64,000 bases of DNA from Streptomyces sclerotialus (GTDB lineage Bacteria; Actinomycetota; Actinomycetes; Streptomycetales; Streptomycetaceae), in NCBI GenBank assembly GCA_000719105.1, contig JODX01000015.1:95152-159151 (forward strand), in the 5' to 3' direction. The notes under the pieces are model-generated. The model ran no database searches and was not told the origin of the DNA. It saw nothing but the letters and a program-made list of their open reading frames with translations. Below are positions 37,481-46,259 of this stretch, in pieces (positions within the stretch are counted from its first letter, which is position 1; each line of letters begins with the position of its first letter). The translations under genes and the position numbers were made by a program.

Positions 37481-38424
37481 GCGGGAACGGCGGGAACGGT
37501 GGCAGGACCGGCGGCACCGGCAGGACCGGCGGCACCGGCAGAAACGTGCTGAACGGCAAGGTCGCGGTGATCACGGGCGCCGCGCGGGGCGTCGGTGAAC
37601 TCCTCGCCCGCAAGCTCTCCGCGCGCGGGGCACGGATCGCGCTCGTGGGTCTGGAGCCGGAGGCCTTGAAGGAGGTGTCGGCGCGGCTGCACGGGGAGAG
37701 CGAGCACTGGCACGCCGACGTCACCGACCACGAGGCCATGGCACGCGTCGCGGAGGAGGTGAAGGAACGCTTCGGCAGGGTCGACGTCGTGGTCGCCAAC
37801 GCGGGCGTCGCGACCGGCGGTCCCTTCGCCGACTCCGACCCCGGGTCATGGCGGCGGGTGATAGAGGTCAACCTCATCGGATCGGCGGTCACCGCGCGCG
37901 CGTTCCTGCCGGCGCTGATCGAGAGCCGCGGCTATCTGCTCCAGGTCGCCTCGCTGGCGGCGCTCACCCCGGCGCCCATGATGTCCGCGTACTGCGCCTC
38001 CAAGTCGGGCGTGGAGGCGTACGCGCACAGCCTGCGCGCCGAGGTCGGCCACAAGGGCGTGCGCGTCGGCGTCGGTTACCTGTCGTGGACCGACACCGAC
38101 ATGGTGCGCGGCGCCGATCAGGACGACGTGATGCGGGAGTTGCGGCAGCGACTGCCGTGGCCGACGAACAAGACGTATCCGCTGGGACCGGCCGTGGACC
38201 GGATGGTCGACGGCATCGAGCGGCGGGCGAGCCATGTGTACGGGCAGTGGTGGCTGCGCGGGATGCAGGGCATCCGCGGGTATCTGCCCGCGCTCATCGG
38301 GACGGTGGGCCAGCGGGAGATGCGCCGGTTCGAACCGCGGCTCGGCACCGTGCGCAAGGGACTCGTCGGGGCGGGCGGAGCGGCCGACGAACAGGAGCGC
38401 GGCACGGTGGGTGACCGTTCGTAA
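37477..38424 (+). CDS. Short-chain dehydrogenase/reductase
   Basis: 315 residues. After a Gly/Asn/Thr/Arg-rich start with two GRTGGTG repeats, the fold begins at KVAVITGAARGVGELLARKL (NAD(P)-binding TGxxxGxG). NAGVATGGPF follows, and the active site is seen as Ser (LLQVASLAA) and YCASKSGVEAYAHSL (Tyr-x-x-x-Lys). A C-terminal extension of about 80 residues resembles the SadH-type SDR of the mycobacterial mymA operon. It would oxidise or reduce an alcohol in the same pathway. Confidence 0.9.
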   Translation: MSGNGGNGGRTGGTGRTGGTGRNVLNGKVAVITGAARGVGELLARKLSARGARIALVGLEPEALKEVSARLHGESEHWHADVTDHEAMARVAEEVKERFGRVDVVVANAGVATGGPFADSDPGSWRRVIEVNLIGSAVTARAFLPALIESRGYLLQVASLAALTPAPMMSAYCASKSGVEAYAHSLRAEVGHKGVRVGVGYLSWTDTDMVRGADQDDVMRELRQRLPWPTNKTYPLGPAVDRMVDGIERRASHVYGQWWLRGMQGIRGYLPALIGTVGQREMRRFEPRLGTVRKGLVGAGGAADEQERGTVGDRS

Positions 38425-38504
38425 CTGATCGAAATGCGACGTATGTCCGGCCGTGTCAGTCTGGTCGAGGCCCAATCCCCTCACCCACCACAGGAGTGAA
38501 CACC

Positions 38505-38717
38505 ATGGGCATGAAGGACCAGTTCCAGGACAAGGCCGAGCAGCTGAAGCAGCAGGCGAAGAGCCGGATCGGCCAGGGTCACGACGAGACGAGCGAGCGC
38601 GCCCGGCAGGCCGGCGAACGGGCTCAGCAGCCGGGCCGGCGCGGCCGGCCGGATGTGGAGCGCACGGCCCGGGACCGGGATCAGCAGAACCGTCTCGACG
38701 ACGAGTACGACATCTGA
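38505..38717 (+). CDS. Small CsbD-like hydrophilic protein
   Basis: 70 residues, very polar, starting MGMKDQFQDKAEQLKQQAKS and rich in Gln, Arg, Asp and Glu. The first part resembles CsbD-type stress proteins (general stress, disordered or helical), but the match is only by look. AGGAG lies 8 bases before the ATG. A terminator-like hairpin follows 30 bases after the stop. Confidence 0.7.
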   Translation: MGMKDQFQDKAEQLKQQAKSRIGQGHDETSERARQAGERAQQPGRRGRPDVERTARDRDQQNRLDDEYDI

Positions 38718-38748
38718 CGCCGCCTGGACGTGACTGACGCAGGACGAA

Positions 38749-38815
38749 GGGGTGCCCCGACGAGGGAGCACCCCTTCTCCGTGCCCCGACGAGGGAGCAC
38801 CCTTCTCCGTGCCCC
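38749..38815. terminator. Hairpin plus 28-bp direct repeat
   Basis: GGGGTGC (38749-38755) pairs with GCACCCC (38768-38774), followed by TTCTCC. A near-identical 28-29 bp copy of the same block starts at 38781 and a third fragment at 38809. The doubled hairpin sits between convergent genes and probably terminates both. Confidence 0.75.
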
Positions 38816-38820
38816 GTTCC

Positions 38821-41800
38821 TCAGCCTCGCGGCGGCAGCCCCGGCCGTCTGCGGTCCGGTACGTCGTCCAGGCCCGGCGGGCTCGCCGCCTCCTGCGTGG
38901 TGAGCAGGTCCAGGGCCAGCCGGACCGCGTCGTCGAGCTGGCCGTACCGCCCCTCGGCCCAGTCCAGCGGGGTGCGCAGCGCCTCCAGGTCCGGGGCCAC
39001 GCCGTGGTTCTCGACGGACCAGCCGTACGTGTCGAACCAGGCGGCGTTCATCGGCACCGTGATGACCGTGCCGTCGCCGAGCCGGTGCCGGCCGGTCATG
39101 CCGACCACGCCGCCCCAGGTGCGCTGGCCGACGACCGGGCCGAGCCCCAGCAGCTTGAAGGCTGCGGCGATCATGTCGCCGTCCGACGAGGTGGCCTCGT
39201 CCGCGAGTGCGACCACCGGACCGCGCGGGGCGTTCGACGCGTACGACACCGGCTGGGCGTTGCGCGTCAGGTCCCAGCCGATGATCCGCCGCGTGAGCGC
39301 CTCCACGACCAGCTCGCTGATGTGCCCGCCCGCGTTTCCCCGGACGTCCACGATCAGCGCGGGCCGGGAGACCTCCATGCGCAGGTCGCGGTTGAACTGG
39401 GCCCAGCCCGAGCCGCCCATGTCCGGGATGTGCAGATAGCCGCAGCGGCCGTCGCTGAGCTCCCGGACGACCGCGCGGCGTTTGGCGACCCAGTCCTGGT
39501 AGCGCAGCGGCATCTCGTCGACGAGCGGGACGACGGCCACCCGCCGGGGCCGCCCCTCGGCCCCCGTAGCGCCCCCCTCACCGGCACCGGCACCGGTCGC
39601 GGGGCCGGCACCGGTCGCGGGGCCGGCGGGCTGCACGAACGTCAGCTCCACCGTCGTACCCGCCGCTGCCGCCAGCAGCGGATACGGACCCGCCACCGGA
39701 TCCACCGGCCGCCCGTCCACCTGCGTGAGCACCGCGCCCGGACGGATACCTGAGCCCGCCAGCGGCGACCGCGCCCGGGAGTCGGACGAGTCCCCGGGCA
39801 GGACCCGGTACACCTCCCAGCGTCCGTCCCGGCACACGAAGTCGGTGCCCAGCAGCCCCTGGCGGCGCTGGTAGTGCGGCGGGCCCTCGTTGCGGCGGGC
39901 CGGCGCGACGTACGCGTGCGACGTGCCCAGCTCGCCCAGCACCTCGCGCAGCAGGTCCGCGAACTCGTCCGGGGAGGCGACCCGTTCGACCAGCGGCCGG
40001 TACTCCGCCAGCACCGCGTCCCAGTCGATCCCGCACATGCCGGGTTCCCAGAAGTAGGCGCGGATGATCCGGCCCGCCTCCGCGTAGGCCTGCCGCCACT
40101 CCGCCGCCGGGTCGGCCTCGTGCAGGATGCGCCGCAGGTCGATCCAGGTGGTGGAGTCGCCGTCGCCCGGTTCGGTGGCCGGCACCGCGCGCAGTTCGCC
40201 CTCGTCCACGACCACCAGCCGCGAGCCGTCCCCGCTCACCGCGAACGAGTCCAGGTGACCGACGAGTGGGGACCGTTTCGCCTTGACGATGTCGAAGTGC
40301 TCCAGCGTCGGCCGTCCGGTCATGTCGTCCGGGTCGGCGAACGTCTCGCCCAGCGCGCCCGAGATCGGCCACCGCAGCCAGACCAGACCGCCGCCCGCCA
40401 CCGGGTGCAGCGACGAGTACTTGGACGCCGTGACCGGGAAGGGCGTCACCCGGCTGGCCAGCCCCTCCACCTCGACGGCCGCCGCCCCGTCGCCGGTGTC
40501 CTCGTCCGGGTCGAGGCCGCCGGCGGCCGGGCGCCCCTCCGGGTTCAGCGCGAACGGCGACGGGGTCGCCGACGACAGGGGCACCAGATAGGGGCGGCAG
40601 CCCAGCGGGAAGGACAGGTCCCCGGTGTGCACGTCGTACACCGGGTCGAAGCCGCGCCACGACAGGAAGGCGAGATAGCGGCCGTCCCGGGTGAACACCG
40701 GGCTCTCGTCCTCGAACCGGCCGTCGGTGACGTCGACGACCGTACGGTCCTTGATCCGGGCGATCCTGATCTGCCGCAGGGTCCGCCCGATCCCCGGCTG
40801 CGCCCAGGTCAGCCAGGCCCCGTCCGGGGAGAACGCGAGATCGCGCACCGGCCCGTTGCCGGACCGGACGAGCTCCGTCACTTCGCCGTCCCCCGGTCCG
40901 GCTTCCGTCACCTCGCCGTCCCCCGGTCCGCCGTCCCTCACCTCGCCGTCGCCCGGTCCGGCGTCCGTCACCTCGCCGTCCGGTTCCTCCACCGTGCCGA
41001 GCAGCAGCAGCCGCCCGTCGTGCGCGGCGATCGCGAGGCGTTCGCCGTCCGGGTCGGACACCATCTCCAGTACGCGCCCCAGCTTCCCGGAGGCCAGCCG
41101 GCGCGGCGGGTGGTCGCCGGTGGCCCGCGGCAGCTGGGCGATCTCGACGGCGTCCTCGCCGTCCGCGTCCGTCACGTACGCCACCCGGCCGCCCGAGCCG
41201 AGCATCTCGGGCAGCCGTACCCGTACTCCGGGGGTGTCGGCGAGGGTGCGCGCGGGACCGTCGCGGTGCGTCAGCCAGTACAGGCTTCCGCGGACGACGA
41301 CGGCGCTCGCCCGGCCGGTCTCGTCGACCGAGATGCCGTGGACGTGCTGCCCGGCCGCCACCTGGTGCGTGCGGCGTCCCGCGCGCGGACCGCACAGCCG
41401 TACGTCCAGGCGGCGCGGTACGGAATCGGGGGAGAGGCCGTCGACGATCCACAGGTCGCCCGCGCACTGGTACACCACCCGTGTGCCGTCGGAGGCGGCG
41501 TGCCGGGCGTAGAAGGTGTCGTGGTCGGTGTGGCGGCGCAGGCCGGAGCCGTCGTATGCGCAGGAGTAGAGGTTGCCGACGCCCTCGTGGTCGGAGAGGA
41601 AGGCGATGCGGCCGCCGACGAACATGGGCGCCTGCAGATGGCCCTCCAGGTCCGCCAGCAGCCGCTGCCCGTGCAGCCACAGGCGGCCCGTGGCCCCGCC
41701 CCGGTAGCGCTTCCAGGAGGCGGGTTCGTGCGGGGGGACGCCGGTGAGCAGCAGCGTTCTGCGTTCGCCGCCGGGGCCGTCGAGGCCGGCGGACCGGATG

Positions 41801-42276
41801 TCGGCGCACTGGATGTCGGAGACCGGTCCCCAGGGCAACCGGGCGCCGGGACCACCGTCGACGGACACCTTGTAGGCCCAGGCGCGGTAGGAGAACGGCT
41901 GGCAGTGGGAGGAGACGGCGAGGATGTCACCGTCGGGGGTCCAGCCGCAGACCCGGGTGTCGGAGCTGCCCCAGTAGGTGAGCCGTCTGGCGGGCCCGCC
42001 GGCCACCGGGGCCAGATGGATCTCGGGGTCCAGGGTGCGCCAGCTCGTGTACGCGATGTGCCGGCCGTCGGGCGAGAAGCGCGGGTGCCCGGCCTTCGTC
42101 CGGTCGACGGTGAGCCGCCAGGCGCGGTGCGGCCCGTCGAGGTCCGCCACCCACAGGTCGTCCTCGGCGGCGAAGCAGAGCCGGTCTCCGTTGAGGTGGG
42201 GGAAGCGGAGGTAGCCGGGAGCGTGGTCGTCCTCGGCCGCCCCGGTCGCGGCCGCGTTCTCGTACGTGTCGCTCAC
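38821..42276 (-). CDS. Tricorn-type protease, S41 family
   Basis: 1151 residues from a GTG at 42276. Residues 1-320 form a beta propeller of about six WD-like blades (FPHLNGDRLCFAAEDDLWVA and repeats), then a second propeller. The protease half has a tail-specific C1 domain, a PDZ domain near SGIRPGAVLTQVDGRPVDPV, and the catalytic region: His in LGTSHAYVAP and Ser-Asp in ATSSDGDMIAA. It cuts oligopeptides downstream of the proteasome. A stretch near residue 470 has four GPGDGEV-type repeats, and TGAGAGEG-type repeats lie near the PDZ domain. It is divergent from tetR. Confidence 0.92.
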   Translation of the reverse strand: MSDTYENAAATGAAEDDHAPGYLRFPHLNGDRLCFAAEDDLWVADLDGPHRAWRLTVDRTKAGHPRFSPDGRHIAYTSWRTLDPEIHLAPVAGGPARRLTYWGSSDTRVCGWTPDGDILAVSSHCQPFSYRAWAYKVSVDGGPGARLPWGPVSDIQCADIRSAGLDGPGGERRTLLLTGVPPHEPASWKRYRGGATGRLWLHGQRLLADLEGHLQAPMFVGGRIAFLSDHEGVGNLYSCAYDGSGLRRHTDHDTFYARHAASDGTRVVYQCAGDLWIVDGLSPDSVPRRLDVRLCGPRAGRRTHQVAAGQHVHGISVDETGRASAVVVRGSLYWLTHRDGPARTLADTPGVRVRLPEMLGSGGRVAYVTDADGEDAVEIAQLPRATGDHPPRRLASGKLGRVLEMVSDPDGERLAIAAHDGRLLLLGTVEEPDGEVTDAGPGDGEVRDGGPGDGEVTEAGPGDGEVTELVRSGNGPVRDLAFSPDGAWLTWAQPGIGRTLRQIRIARIKDRTVVDVTDGRFEDESPVFTRDGRYLAFLSWRGFDPVYDVHTGDLSFPLGCRPYLVPLSSATPSPFALNPEGRPAAGGLDPDEDTGDGAAAVEVEGLASRVTPFPVTASKYSSLHPVAGGGLVWLRWPISGALGETFADPDDMTGRPTLEHFDIVKAKRSPLVGHLDSFAVSGDGSRLVVVDEGELRAVPATEPGDGDSTTWIDLRRILHEADPAAEWRQAYAEAGRIIRAYFWEPGMCGIDWDAVLAEYRPLVERVASPDEFADLLREVLGELGTSHAYVAPARRNEGPPHYQRRQGLLGTDFVCRDGRWEVYRVLPGDSSDSRARSPLAGSGIRPGAVLTQVDGRPVDPVAGPYPLLAAAAGTTVELTFVQPAGPATGAGPATGAGAGEGGATGAEGRPRRVAVVPLVDEMPLRYQDWVAKRRAVVRELSDGRCGYLHIPDMGGSGWAQFNRDLRMEVSRPALIVDVRGNAGGHISELVVEALTRRIIGWDLTRNAQPVSYASNAPRGPVVALADEATSSDGDMIAAAFKLLGLGPVVGQRTWGGVVGMTGRHRLGDGTVITVPMNAAWFDTYGWSVENHGVAPDLEALRTPLDWAEGRYGQLDDAVRLALDLLTTQEAASPPGLDDVPDRRRPGLPPRG

Positions 42277-42369
42277 CCACCCATGCTTTTCCGCCGACGG
42301 GGCACTGGCAACTTGTGGGGTTTTGCCGGTCTGGGGGAGACGGTGCGCGATCTGTGACCCAGCACACGT

Positions 42370-42384
42370 ACGAAACGGTTTCGT
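42370..42384. promoter_or_regulatory. TetR operator, copy 1
   Basis: ACGAAAC-G-GTTTCGT, a perfect dyad in the gap between the tricorn gene and tetR. Its centre is 48 bp from that of the second copy. Confidence 0.7.
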
Positions 42385-42417
42385 TTCGTAGAGGGAAGTG
42401 GTTATCTTCAAAGGAGT

Positions 42418-42432
42418 ACGAAACCGTTTCGT
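42418..42432. promoter_or_regulatory. TetR operator, copy 2
   Basis: ACGAAAC-C-GTTTCGT, the same arms as copy 1, about 70 bp before the tetR start. Twin sites next to a TetR gene and an exporter strongly suggest autoregulation. Confidence 0.75.
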
Positions 42433-42503
42433 TCATGGCTGGGCCGTCGGCGCGTCTGCCGATAACCTGACGCCCTGAACGTGGAGCAGGAGAGGCGAGG
42501 GTG

Positions 42504-43112
42504 ATGACCGAGACCGCGACCGCGACCGTGCGACGCAGCCGGATCACGCCCGAGCGCGAGGCCGAGCTGTACGCGGCTGTGCTCGACCTGCTCCGGGAGG
42601 TCGGCTACGACGCCCTGACCATGGACGCCGTGGCGGCCCGCACCCGGTCCAGCAAGGCCACCCTCTACCGCCAGTGGGGCGGCAAGGCCGAGCTGGTGGT
42701 GAAGGCGGTCCGGTGCATGAAGCCGGGCAACTCCGCCGACGTCGACACCGGCTCCCTGCGGGGCGACCTGATCGCCCTGGTGGGGCGTGAGGACGACGCC
42801 GCCATGGAACAGAACTCCGCACTGCTGCGGGGGCTCGCCATGGCGATCCACACGAACCCGGATCTCCTCCAGGCTCTGCAGGAACTGCTCGTGGAGCCGG
42901 AGATGAAGGAGTTCCACCGGGTGATCCGGCGCGCCGTCGAGCGCGGGGAGGTCCGTGCGGACAACCCGGCGCTCGAGTACCTGGTGCACATGATGCTCGG
43001 TGCCTTCGCCACCCGGGCGCTGCTCGAGCAGCGGCCGCCCACGCAGGCCTTCCTGACCTCTTACGTCGATGCCGTGGTCCTCCCCGCCCTCGGCGTGCCG
43101 ACCGACCGGTAG
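42504..43112 (+). CDS. TetR/AcrR family repressor
   Basis: 202 residues. The helix-turn-helix is at residues 30-65 (DALTMDAVAARTRSSKATLY). The rest is the helical ligand domain of the TetR C-terminal type. A GTG directly before the ATG is an alternative start. It precedes the MMPL gene by about 180 bp and probably controls it through the twin operators. Confidence 0.92.
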   Translation: MTETATATVRRSRITPEREAELYAAVLDLLREVGYDALTMDAVAARTRSSKATLYRQWGGKAELVVKAVRCMKPGNSADVDTGSLRGDLIALVGREDDAAMEQNSALLRGLAMAIHTNPDLLQALQELLVEPEMKEFHRVIRRAVERGEVRADNPALEYLVHMMLGAFATRALLEQRPPTQAFLTSYVDAVVLPALGVPTDR

Positions 43113-43289
43113 GGCCCCGCGCCCCGCCGGTGGACCCCGTCCCACCGAGTAGTCCCCGCGGTTGCTGCCCGACCGGCAGCTGATCGCCTGACGCGACCGC
43201 TCTCGTCGTCGGGCCGGTCTCCCCTGCCCCCACAGGGGATCCATCCCTGCCCGTATGCCCAACCACGACCTGAACGGGAGTACGCCCCC

Positions 43290-45551
43290 GTGGCCACGTT
43301 GCTCTACAAACTAGGCCGGTTCGCCTTCAGGCGACGGCATTTCGTCGCCCTGTTCTGGGTGGCCCTGCTCGCCCTCGTCGGTGTCGGGGCGGCCAGCGCC
43401 CCCGCCGCGGGCCCCACCACGTTCTCGATCCCCGGCACCGAGGCGCAGAAGACCTTCGACCTGCTGGAGGAACGTTTCCCCAACGCCAGTGCCGACGGGG
43501 CGACCGCCCGGGTCGTCTTCCAGGCGCCGGACGGCGAGAAGATGACGGACGCCGCCCACAAGGCGACCGTCGAGGAGACCGTGAAGGAGCTCGGCAACGG
43601 CTCCGAGGTCGTCTCCGTCACCGACCCGTACGTGACCAAGACCCTCAGCCAGGACGGGTCCATCGCGTACGCGCAGGTGTCGTACGAGGTCTCCGCGATG
43701 GAGCTGGAGGACTCCACCAAGGACGCCCTGGAGAAGGCGGCCGGCGAGGCCCAGGAGAGCGGGCTGACCGTCGAGATCGGCGGTGACGCGCTCTCCGCCG
43801 TCCCGCACACGGGCGCCGCCGAGATCATCGGTATCGCCATCGCCGCGGTCGTCCTCGTCATCACCCTGGGCTCGCTGGTCGCGGCCGGGCTGCCGCTGCT
43901 GACCGCGATCGTCGGCGTGGGCATCGGCGTCGGGTCCATCACGGCCCTCGCCAGCACCCTCGAACTCGACTCCACCACGCCCATCCTCGCCTCGATGATC
44001 GGCCTCGCCGTTGGCATCGACTACGCGCTGTTCATCGTCTCCCGCTACCGGGCCGAGCTGGCCGAGGGCCGCGACCGCGAGCAGGCGGCCGGACGGGCCG
44101 TCGGCACCGCGGGTTCCGCGGTGGTCTTCGCCGGCCTCACCGTCGTCATCGCCCTGGTGGGCCTGGCAGTCGTCAACATCCCGCTGCTGACCAAGATGGG
44201 TGTCGCCGCCGCAGGCACGGTCGTCGTCGCGGTCCTGGTGGCGCTGACCCTGATCCCGGCGCTGCTCGGTTACGCGGGCCGCAGGATCCAGCCCGCCGGC
44301 GCGAAGAGCAAGCTGTTCGGCGGCAAGAGCAAGAGCAAGAGCAAGGGAACCGAGATCAGTGGCGAGGCGGCGCAGCCCGCCAAGCCCAACATGGGCACCC
44401 GCTGGGCCCGCTTCGTCGTCCGCCGTCCGGTCGTCGTCCTGCTGCTCGGTGTGGTCGGCCTCGGCGTGGCCGCCGTGCCTGCGACCCAGCTCGAGCTGGG
44501 CCTGCCGGACGACGGCGCGCAGCCGACCTCCACCACCCAGCGCCGCGCCTACGACCTCATATCGGAGGGCTTCGGCCCCGGCCTCAACGGCCCGCTCATG
44601 GTCGTGGTCGACACGGAGAAGAGCGACGACCCGAAGGCCGCGGTCGCCACCGTGACCGAGGAGATCAAGGGCCTCGGCGACGTGGCCGCGGTGAACCCGG
44701 CGACGTTCAACGAGGCCGGCGACACCGCCATGATCACCGTGATCCCGGGCTCGAAGCCGTCCTCGACCGACACCGAGGACCTGGTGCACGCGATCCGTGA
44801 CACGGGTGCGGACATCAAGGCGGACACGGACGCGGAAGTCCTGGTCACCGGCTCGACGGCGATGAACATCGACGTCAGCCAGAAGCTCAACGACGCGCTG
44901 CTCCCGTACCTCGCCCTGGTGGTCGGCCTGGCCTTCCTCCTGCTGATCCTGGTGTTCCGCTCGATCCTCGTCCCGCTGAAGGCGGCCCTCGGCTTCCTGC
45001 TGTCGGTGCTCGCGGCCCTGGGCGCGGTCGTCGCGGTCTTCCAGTGGGGCTGGCTGTCCGGCCTGATGGGCGTCGAGCAGACCGGGCCGGTCATGTCGAT
45101 GATGCCGATCTTCATGGTCGGTGTGGTCTTCGGCCTGGCGATGGACTACGAGGTCTTCCTCGTGACCCGGATGCGCGAGGCGTACGTCCACGGGGAGAGC
45201 CCGACCGAGGCGGTGGTGACCGGCTTCAAGTACGGCGCCCGGGTCGTCACGGCCGCGGCGGTCATCATGATGGCGGTCTTCGCGGGCTTCATCGGCTCCA
45301 GCGAGCAGATGGTCAAGATGATCGGCTTCGGCCTCGCGATCGCCGTCCTCTTCGACGCGTTCGTCGTCCGTATGGCCATCGTCCCGGCGGTGCTCGCCCT
45401 GCTGGGCAAGAGCGCTTGGTGGCTGCCGAAGTGGCTGGACCGGGCCCTGCCGAACGTCGACGTCGAGGGCGAGAAGCTGCAGCAGCAGCTCGCCGACGGC
45501 GAGGACGGACGGGGTGGCGGCGGTGACCGCAAGGAGCTCGTCAACGCCTGA
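43290..45551 (+). CDS. MMPL family (RND) transporter
   Basis: 753 residues from a GTG. Two halves, each with one N-terminal helix, an extracytoplasmic domain, and a five-helix bundle. The proton-relay motif DY appears twice, in LAVGIDYALFIVSRYRAE and GLAMDYEVFLVTRMREA. A Lys-Ser repeat (KSKSKSKG) marks the central linker. MMPL proteins export lipids or drugs across the membrane. The TetR gene upstream and the operators make it a regulated efflux pump. Confidence 0.92.
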   Translation: MATLLYKLGRFAFRRRHFVALFWVALLALVGVGAASAPAAGPTTFSIPGTEAQKTFDLLEERFPNASADGATARVVFQAPDGEKMTDAAHKATVEETVKELGNGSEVVSVTDPYVTKTLSQDGSIAYAQVSYEVSAMELEDSTKDALEKAAGEAQESGLTVEIGGDALSAVPHTGAAEIIGIAIAAVVLVITLGSLVAAGLPLLTAIVGVGIGVGSITALASTLELDSTTPILASMIGLAVGIDYALFIVSRYRAELAEGRDREQAAGRAVGTAGSAVVFAGLTVVIALVGLAVVNIPLLTKMGVAAAGTVVVAVLVALTLIPALLGYAGRRIQPAGAKSKLFGGKSKSKSKGTEISGEAAQPAKPNMGTRWARFVVRRPVVVLLLGVVGLGVAAVPATQLELGLPDDGAQPTSTTQRRAYDLISEGFGPGLNGPLMVVVDTEKSDDPKAAVATVTEEIKGLGDVAAVNPATFNEAGDTAMITVIPGSKPSSTDTEDLVHAIRDTGADIKADTDAEVLVTGSTAMNIDVSQKLNDALLPYLALVVGLAFLLLILVFRSILVPLKAALGFLLSVLAALGAVVAVFQWGWLSGLMGVEQTGPVMSMMPIFMVGVVFGLAMDYEVFLVTRMREAYVHGESPTEAVVTGFKYGARVVTAAAVIMMAVFAGFIGSSEQMVKMIGFGLAIAVLFDAFVVRMAIVPAVLALLGKSAWWLPKWLDRALPNVDVEGEKLQQQLADGEDGRGGGGDRKELVNA

Positions 45552-45595
45552 CGGCCCTGACGGCCCTGACGGCCACGACCCGGACCCGTGAGTAC

Positions 45596-45630
45596 ACCGG
45601 CCCGCGCCACGACCCGTGGCGCGGGCCGGT
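45596..45630. terminator. Hairpin between MMPL and ssgE genes
   Basis: 16-bp perfect arms (45596-45611 with 45615-45630) and a 3-base loop, starting ACCGGCCCGCGCCACG. It is placed between two convergent genes. Just before it, CTGACGGCC repeats three times. Confidence 0.85.
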
Positions 45631-45632
45631 GG

Positions 45633-45986
45633 TCATTGCACGTGGGTCGCGGGCACCTCGGCCGCCGCGTACGTCCGGCGCAGGAAGCGGATCAGGGCCT
45701 TGGAGTCGAGCTGGAGCACCTGCGCGCAGCCCGCCGCGTGGCACTCGATCACCGTGGTCACCCGGCCGCAGGGCCAGACCCGTACGTCACCCGTACCGGC
45801 CGGGGCGCGCAGGCCCCGCTCGACGACATCACGGGCAACCGCCCAGTCGTGGGACCCCGGGAGGCTGACGAGGACCGTGCGCGGGTCGGCCTCCGCGTCG
45901 TAGCGGAGCAGCACCGGAACCACGTCCCGGGCCTCCGGGGAATCCGTGACGACGTGGGCGCGCGCGTACTGTTCGACGACGGACAT
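45633..45986 (-). CDS. ssgE: SsgA-like sporulation/cell division protein, SsgE-like
   Basis: 117 residues. The SsgA-family core is visible: VPVLLRYDAEADPRTVLVSL, then the block with GLRAPAGTGDVRVWPCG and the C-terminal ALIRFLRRTY. These proteins exist only in sporulating actinomycetes and help in septation or spore separation. SsgE of S. coelicolor acts in spore release. The gene name comes from similarity in the N-terminus (MSVVEQYARAH) and from synteny, both from memory. AGGAG lies 7 bases before the ATG. Confidence 0.75.
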   Translation of the reverse strand: MSVVEQYARAHVVTDSPEARDVVPVLLRYDAEADPRTVLVSLPGSHDWAVARDVVERGLRAPAGTGDVRVWPCGRVTTVIECHAAGCAQVLQLDSKALIRFLRRTYAAAEVPATHVQ

Positions 45987-45998
45987 CGGACGGCTCCT

Positions 45999-46040
45999 AA
46001 CGACGCGTGGTGCGACGACGCGTGGTGCAAGAACGCGTGA
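45999..46040. repeat. 15-bp repeats upstream of the ssgE-like gene
   Basis: ACGACGCGTGGTGC occurs twice in direct succession, followed by a decayed third copy (AGAACGCGTGA), just before the ribosome site of the minus-strand gene. Could be part of its promoter. Confidence 0.6.
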
Positions 46041-46171
46041 GCTGAGCAGAAGCTTCGTATCCGCTGTCTGTCCAATGTCGCACAGTTCCCGGGACCCGGC
46101 CCGTCGTCACCGCCCGTCGTCACCGCCCGTCGCCGGGCGCCGCCGCGCCGGTTGTCCGCACCATTCCGCTC

Positions 46172-46188
46172 TTGCAATGTCTTTGCAA
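46172..46188. promoter_or_regulatory. Nur (nickel-responsive Fur-type) box
   Basis: TTGCAA-TGTCT-TTGCAA is a perfect copy of the Streptomyces Nur box (tTGCaa-N5-ttGCAA). It lies about 70 bp before the ECF transporter gene. Nur with nickel represses nickel uptake, so this places the transporter in the nickel regulon. Confidence 0.8.
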
Positions 46189-46259
46189 TAGGGCGCTATC
46201 ATCGTGCGGTTCCAGCCGGTGTGTCCGGAGAACGAGCCCCGACCGGAGAGCGAGCCCCC

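Noticed and set aside
46000..46259. Possible cobalamin riboswitch before the ECF transporter
   Set aside because: No B12-box or conserved riboswitch core is visible, the leader after the Nur box is too short, and the Nur site explains regulation.
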